This document shows, in pieces, positions 54,687 to 57,910 of a DNA stretch of 57,910 bases. The translations under genes were made by a program, and so were the position numbers. Numbering within the stretch: the first letter of the stretch is position 1; every line of letters starts with the position of its first letter. Under the pieces are notes generated by a model. The model ran no database searches and was not told the DNA's origin. It worked only from the letters and a program-made list of their open reading frames with translations. Origin of the DNA: a bacterium (lineage in GTDB: Bacteria > Verrucomicrobiota > Verrucomicrobiia > Verrucomicrobiales > Akkermansiaceae); NCBI GenBank assembly GCA_018222765.1, contig JAAEZT010000006.1:1-57910 (forward strand), in the 5' to 3' direction.

Positions 54687-56036
54687 ATGTGGAAGGGCCG
54701 ATTTTCTCAAGCAACCGCTGATCTCCTGCAACAGTATGGCGAATCAATCTCATACGATTGGCGTCTTTACCCGCACGACGTCGCCGGATCAATCGCCCAT
54801 GCCCGAGCCCAAGTGAATGCGGGCATTCTGAGTAAAAGCGAGTTCTCCCAAATTGAAAACGGCCTCCGGGAAATTGAGAAGGAAATCAGCGAAGGAAAAT
54901 TTGAGTTTTCGACCGAGCTTGAAGACATTCACATGAACATTGAGTCCGCACTCACTGAGCGGATAGGGACCACAGGAGGGAAGCTTCACACTGCACGGTC
55001 CCGGAACGACCAGGTTGCAACCGACACCCGCCTTTACTGTCGTTCCGCCATCGACAACCTCCTGAATCTCTTAAGCGATTTTCAAGCCGCCCTCCTCGAT
55101 CAGGCCGACAAGCACGCTGGTACCATTTTCCCCGGTTACACCCACCTTCAGCGGGGTCAGCCTGTCACCGTCGGCCATCACCTCCTCGCCTATGTGGAAA
55201 TGCTGGTCCGAGACAAGGAACGCCTCGTTGATACGCGCAAGCGGGTCAACGTCTGTCCGCTCGGATCGGGAGCCCTGGCAGGCTCCACGATTAACCTTGA
55301 TCGAGAGGCTATTGCCCAAGAGCTGGGATTTGATGGCGTCACGACAAATTCCATGGATGCCATTTCCGACCGGGATTACCTCGCCGAGCTTCTTTTCAAC
55401 TTCGCACTCTGTGGCGCACACCTTTCCCGGCTTTCCGAAGATCTCATCCTATGGAGTTCGGAGGAATTTGGGTTTGTGACCCTTTCCGATGCCCACACCA
55501 CCGGATCATCCTTGATGCCGCAGAAGAAAAATCCTGACATTTGCGAGATCACCCGCGGAAAATCCGGACGACTCTATGGCAATCTCGTCTCCATTCTCAC
55601 GGCCCTTAAAGGACTCCCGCTCACCTACAACCGGGATTTACAGGAGGACAAGGAACCTCTCTTCGACTCAATCGACACACTCACAATCGCCCTCAAGGTG
55701 AATACAGAAATGGTCACGGCAATGGAAATCAACACCGAAGCCTGCCAAATTGCCTCATCCGACCCTATGCTTCTTGCAACAGATCTCGCCGACTGGCTCG
55801 TCAAACAAGGCGTGCCATTTCGAAGCGCTCATGAATTGGTCGGCAAAGCCGTCGCCGAAGCCGTCGCCACCAGAACACCACTTGATCAACTTGACCTAAC
55901 AAAATTGGATCCAGCGTTCACCAGTGATGCCTCCTCTGTCTTCTCGCTTACCAAAGCTCTTGCTGCCCGAACCAATCCCGGTGCCCCATCCGTCGCGAAC
56001 GTACGAGCTCAAATCGCGCGCTGGAGACAATCCTAG
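54687..56036 (+). CDS. argH: Argininosuccinate lyase
   Basis: A 449-residue lyase of the fumarase/aspartase superfamily. Motifs: MWKGRFSQATADLLQQYGESI, EDIHMNIESALTERIG, KLHTARSRNDQVATD, HLQRGQPVTVGHH and the signature TTGSSLMPQKKNPDICE. It splits argininosuccinate to arginine and fumarate. Length is normal. It shares the stop tetranucleotide CTAG (56033-56036) with the convergent pyrophosphatase gene. No other arg genes are in the window. Confidence 0.97.
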   Translation: MWKGRFSQATADLLQQYGESISYDWRLYPHDVAGSIAHARAQVNAGILSKSEFSQIENGLREIEKEISEGKFEFSTELEDIHMNIESALTERIGTTGGKLHTARSRNDQVATDTRLYCRSAIDNLLNLLSDFQAALLDQADKHAGTIFPGYTHLQRGQPVTVGHHLLAYVEMLVRDKERLVDTRKRVNVCPLGSGALAGSTINLDREAIAQELGFDGVTTNSMDAISDRDYLAELLFNFALCGAHLSRLSEDLILWSSEEFGFVTLSDAHTTGSSLMPQKKNPDICEITRGKSGRLYGNLVSILTALKGLPLTYNRDLQEDKEPLFDSIDTLTIALKVNTEMVTAMEINTEACQIASSDPMLLATDLADWLVKQGVPFRSAHELVGKAVAEAVATRTPLDQLDLTKLDPAFTSDASSVFSLTKALAARTNPGAPSVANVRAQIARWRQS

Positions 56037-57706
56037 CCCATCCGGCGGATCGCTTCACACACCGCCGGGAAAAGCTGCTTCTTGCGAGATACCACACCTG
56101 GAGCGGAGAACTCTGTCGTTGCCACCCTATCAAAGGGAAGCTTCATCAATAAATTGTCGTGTCCAACCGCAAGGATCGTACTGTCATGACGACGAATATC
56201 CGTCACCATAAGTGCGCACAGATCATATCCCTTATCGTTACGCAATCGCTCCAATTCTTCCACCAATTCATCCTTTCGATTGGAAAGACCTTTGAAACTT
56301 GTTTCTTCAACTTGAGAAAGGCTAAGGAAGACTCCCTCTTCATTAAATTCCTTCCGATCAGTGCCCACGATTGCCCTGGCATTCGCGTGAAGCAAAAGAG
56401 AACCGGAAGCAAAGAAAGCCTCGGCGAACTCATCCGCATCAACGCCAGCAAGAGCTGAGAGCCACCTTAGCATCTCGCGATCCACCTCCGTGGTCGTTGG
56501 AGAAGTCAGATTCAAGGTATCCGACACCAACCCCGCACAAAGGCAAAGCGCCACCGAAGCGTCCGGCTCCAATCCCTTTTCCCGAAAACGACGGGCCACA
56601 ATCGTTGATGAACTCCCGACCGGCTCATTGATAAAGCGAACCGGATCACGCGTCGTCAAATCCCCCGACAAGCGGTGGTGATCTAGAATTTCGATAATCT
56701 TGGCCTCTTCCACGCCTTTAACAGCCTGTGAAAATTCATTGTGATCCACCAGAGAAAGCCGGGTTCGCGGCGGATCAACCAGATCGGACTTTGAAAAGAC
56801 GCCCATTAACCTCCTTGTTCCCGCCTCGACGACGGGAAATAGGTCCTGATCTGAATTTGACACTTCTTTACTGAAGCGGCTCACCACCCGGTTGGAAGCC
56901 AACGCCATGAAATCATCGCTTATAATATTACGCACCTTCCGGGCACAAAGCGCCAACTTAACCGCAGTTGCCGTATCGTGCGGAGTGCATAATATGACAA
57001 TCCCCTCCTCCTTGGCGCGCGCTGCGAGTTCGGGATCAGGCGAATGACCTCCCGTCACAAGCAAAGCCCTCGCACCATACTCAACCGCTCGTTGATGCAC
57101 CACCGGACGGTCTCCGCAAATCACCATATATTGGTAAACATTCCCCTCTTCCTTGGCCACTTGCAGACGCCGCTTCACGGTATCCTGACTGGAGGCTCCC
57201 ACCATCATGATGAGATCTTCTTCCTCATTAATACACTCGGCACCAAACTGGTCGTTGGCTCCGAGAGTCGCAGCAATATTCTCGAGACTAGCCCGGAGAA
57301 GCTTCACATCCCGACCATCAGTCGCTGGCGGAAGAAGTAACTGCAACAAATCCAAAAAATGCAACAATCCGCGAATCTCTCCGCCATTGTTCAAAACCGG
57401 AACCGCCCTTATTCCGTGATCGACCATTAATCGATAAGCCATCAGGAAAGTATCATCCTGCCTCACCGCCACGACGCTCTTGCGACTAATCGACCCCGCC
57501 GTCGGCCGAACGTCATCGACCAAGGGCGGAGCTTCCAACCCCGCTTTTTCCAAAACAATCTTCACTCGCGGAGGAACCACGCCGCAACGTGCCGCCACCA
57601 CATCAGACTCACCCAGAGCCTTGAGGTATGCCGCATGCCCTATCGCCGCGCAAATCGCATCTGCGTCAGGATTTTGGTGCCCCAGAACGTACCAAGGCGG
57701 GGTCAT
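56033..57706 (-). CDS. ppaC: Family II (DHH) inorganic pyrophosphatase with CBS/DRTGG insert
   Basis: A 557-residue protein from the ATG at 57706 (MTPPWYVLGHQNPDADAICAAIG); a GTG at 57724 would add six residues. The DHH motif GHQNPDADAI (family GHxNPDxD) opens the catalytic domain. CBS-like sequence follows at about residues 65-120 (MVDHGIRAVPVLNNGG), a DRTGG-type domain at about 200-280 (GDRPVVHQRAVEYGARALLVTGG) and the second CBS (DLFPVVEAGTRRLMGVFSKSDLV). Then come SLVDHNEFSQ and ILDHHRL, and the DHHA2 domain ends the chain. It hydrolyses pyrophosphate using Mn2+ or Co2+ and is regulated by adenine nucleotides through CBS. It follows the small membrane protein gene. Confidence 0.92.
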   Translation of the reverse strand: MTPPWYVLGHQNPDADAICAAIGHAAYLKALGESDVVAARCGVVPPRVKIVLEKAGLEAPPLVDDVRPTAGSISRKSVVAVRQDDTFLMAYRLMVDHGIRAVPVLNNGGEIRGLLHFLDLLQLLLPPATDGRDVKLLRASLENIAATLGANDQFGAECINEEEDLIMMVGASSQDTVKRRLQVAKEEGNVYQYMVICGDRPVVHQRAVEYGARALLVTGGHSPDPELAARAKEEGIVILCTPHDTATAVKLALCARKVRNIISDDFMALASNRVVSRFSKEVSNSDQDLFPVVEAGTRRLMGVFSKSDLVDPPRTRLSLVDHNEFSQAVKGVEEAKIIEILDHHRLSGDLTTRDPVRFINEPVGSSSTIVARRFREKGLEPDASVALCLCAGLVSDTLNLTSPTTTEVDREMLRWLSALAGVDADEFAEAFFASGSLLLHANARAIVGTDRKEFNEEGVFLSLSQVEETSFKGLSNRKDELVEELERLRNDKGYDLCALMVTDIRRHDSTILAVGHDNLLMKLPFDRVATTEFSAPGVVSRKKQLFPAVCEAIRRMG

Positions 57707-57713
57707 GATCCGA

Positions 57714-57899
57714 TCAATAGCCACGCCAAACTGTGAGTGAGCATCCTAAAATCAACAGGGCCAACGCCAAACCGCTCGAAGAGAGCACTTTCCAGCGACC
57801 TTTTGTAGCCGTAGCCCAATTCACTCCATCGCGGAAGAGGTAAGGCATTCCGACATAGAAGAGGCCTTTGATAATCATTACATAGGCTACCAACGGCAT
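57714..57899 (-). CDS. DUF2065-like small membrane protein
   Basis: A 61-residue protein from the ATG at 57899; a GTG at 57905 is also in frame and the frame may extend past the window edge, so the start is uncertain. Two helices are visible, with a short polar loop (MPYLFRDGVNWATATKGRW) and LSSSGLALALLILGCSL. Size and form fit the DUF2065 (YjeT-like) family of small inner-membrane proteins. It precedes the pyrophosphatase on the same strand (about 8 bases gap), suggesting an operon. Function unknown. Confidence 0.55.
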   Translation of the reverse strand: MPLVAYVMIIKGLFYVGMPYLFRDGVNWATATKGRWKVLSSSGLALALLILGCSLTVWRGY

Positions 57900-57910
57900 A
57901 AGCACTCTCA

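Overview
The window looks like a chromosomal piece of a member of the Verrucomicrobiota, most likely class Verrucomicrobiae. The evidence is a run of three prepilin-like genes of the 'Verru_Chthon cassette' type, a eukaryote-like type II glutamine synthetase, a GreA factor with a very long N-terminal extension, a large sulfatase, a Lys/Ala-rich histone H1-like protein and very tight gene packing. No rRNA, phage, transposon or CRISPR is visible. Both ends cut through or close to genes: an AI-2E family transporter on the left and a small DUF2065-like membrane protein on the right.

Layout. 1-8295: a partial AI-2E transporter (-), then a forward aerotolerance (Bat) operon of DUF58 protein, DUF4381-like protein, BatA, a BatB-BatC fusion and a BatD-BatE fusion. 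8306-12879 (-): orphan exbD-like gene, mcsA, mcsB, clpC, which is the protein-arginine phosphorylation/Clp protease module without ctsR. 13035-17463: an SDR oxidoreductase (+), then ftsB/divIC-like (-), enolase and the extended greA (-). 17543-19293 (-): ECF sigma factor, membrane anti-sigma-like protein and PDZ protein. 19365-19586 (-): tRNA-Val(CAC) and tRNA-Leu(AAG). 19665-22022 (-): prepilin-like cassette D-B-C. 22089-26162: galE, rhomboid protease, a second ECF sigma factor, a small secreted protein, 5-formyl-THF cyclo-ligase and ApaG. 26402-29173 (-): beta-propeller protein, metallo-beta-lactamase-fold hydrolase and a 3-hydroxyisobutyrate-dehydrogenase-family enzyme. 29288-32922: SelO (+) against a sulfatase-SGNH esterase fusion (-). 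33051-36844 (-): Lys/Ala-rich protein, ftsH, trxB. 36945-40415: an RlmI-like methyltransferase and a small anchored protein (+), then a DUF3313-like lipoprotein and trpD (-). 40517-44882 (+): a kinase-PP2C fusion, type II glutamine synthetase, a decayed lyase-like remnant, a secreted hydrolase-like protein and SufT. 44895-46617 (-): a third ECF sigma factor with a YfbK-like partner that has lost its VWA domain. 46820-50503: LysM protein (+), cdsA-dxr (-) and an EF-hand protein (+). 50805-57899: amidohydrolase, VTC-domain polymerase and DUF4956 protein (+), a tail-anchored protein (-), argH (+), and CBS/DRTGG-type family II pyrophosphatase with the DUF2065-like protein (-).

The most unusual items are the single-chain kinase-phosphatase (40517-41722), the YfbK-like protein in which two flanking domains are joined directly where the VWA domain should be (44895-46058), the exbD-like gene whose conserved N-terminus reads on upstream of any usable start codon (12478-12879), the two-frame lyase remnant (42973-43249), the tRNA-Leu with an A34 anticodon, and several gene fusions (BatBC, BatDE, sulfatase-SGNH). 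None is a complete new defence or mobile system. They are best described as unusual regulatory proteins in an otherwise housekeeping region. All calls come from reading the sequence; no database search was possible.
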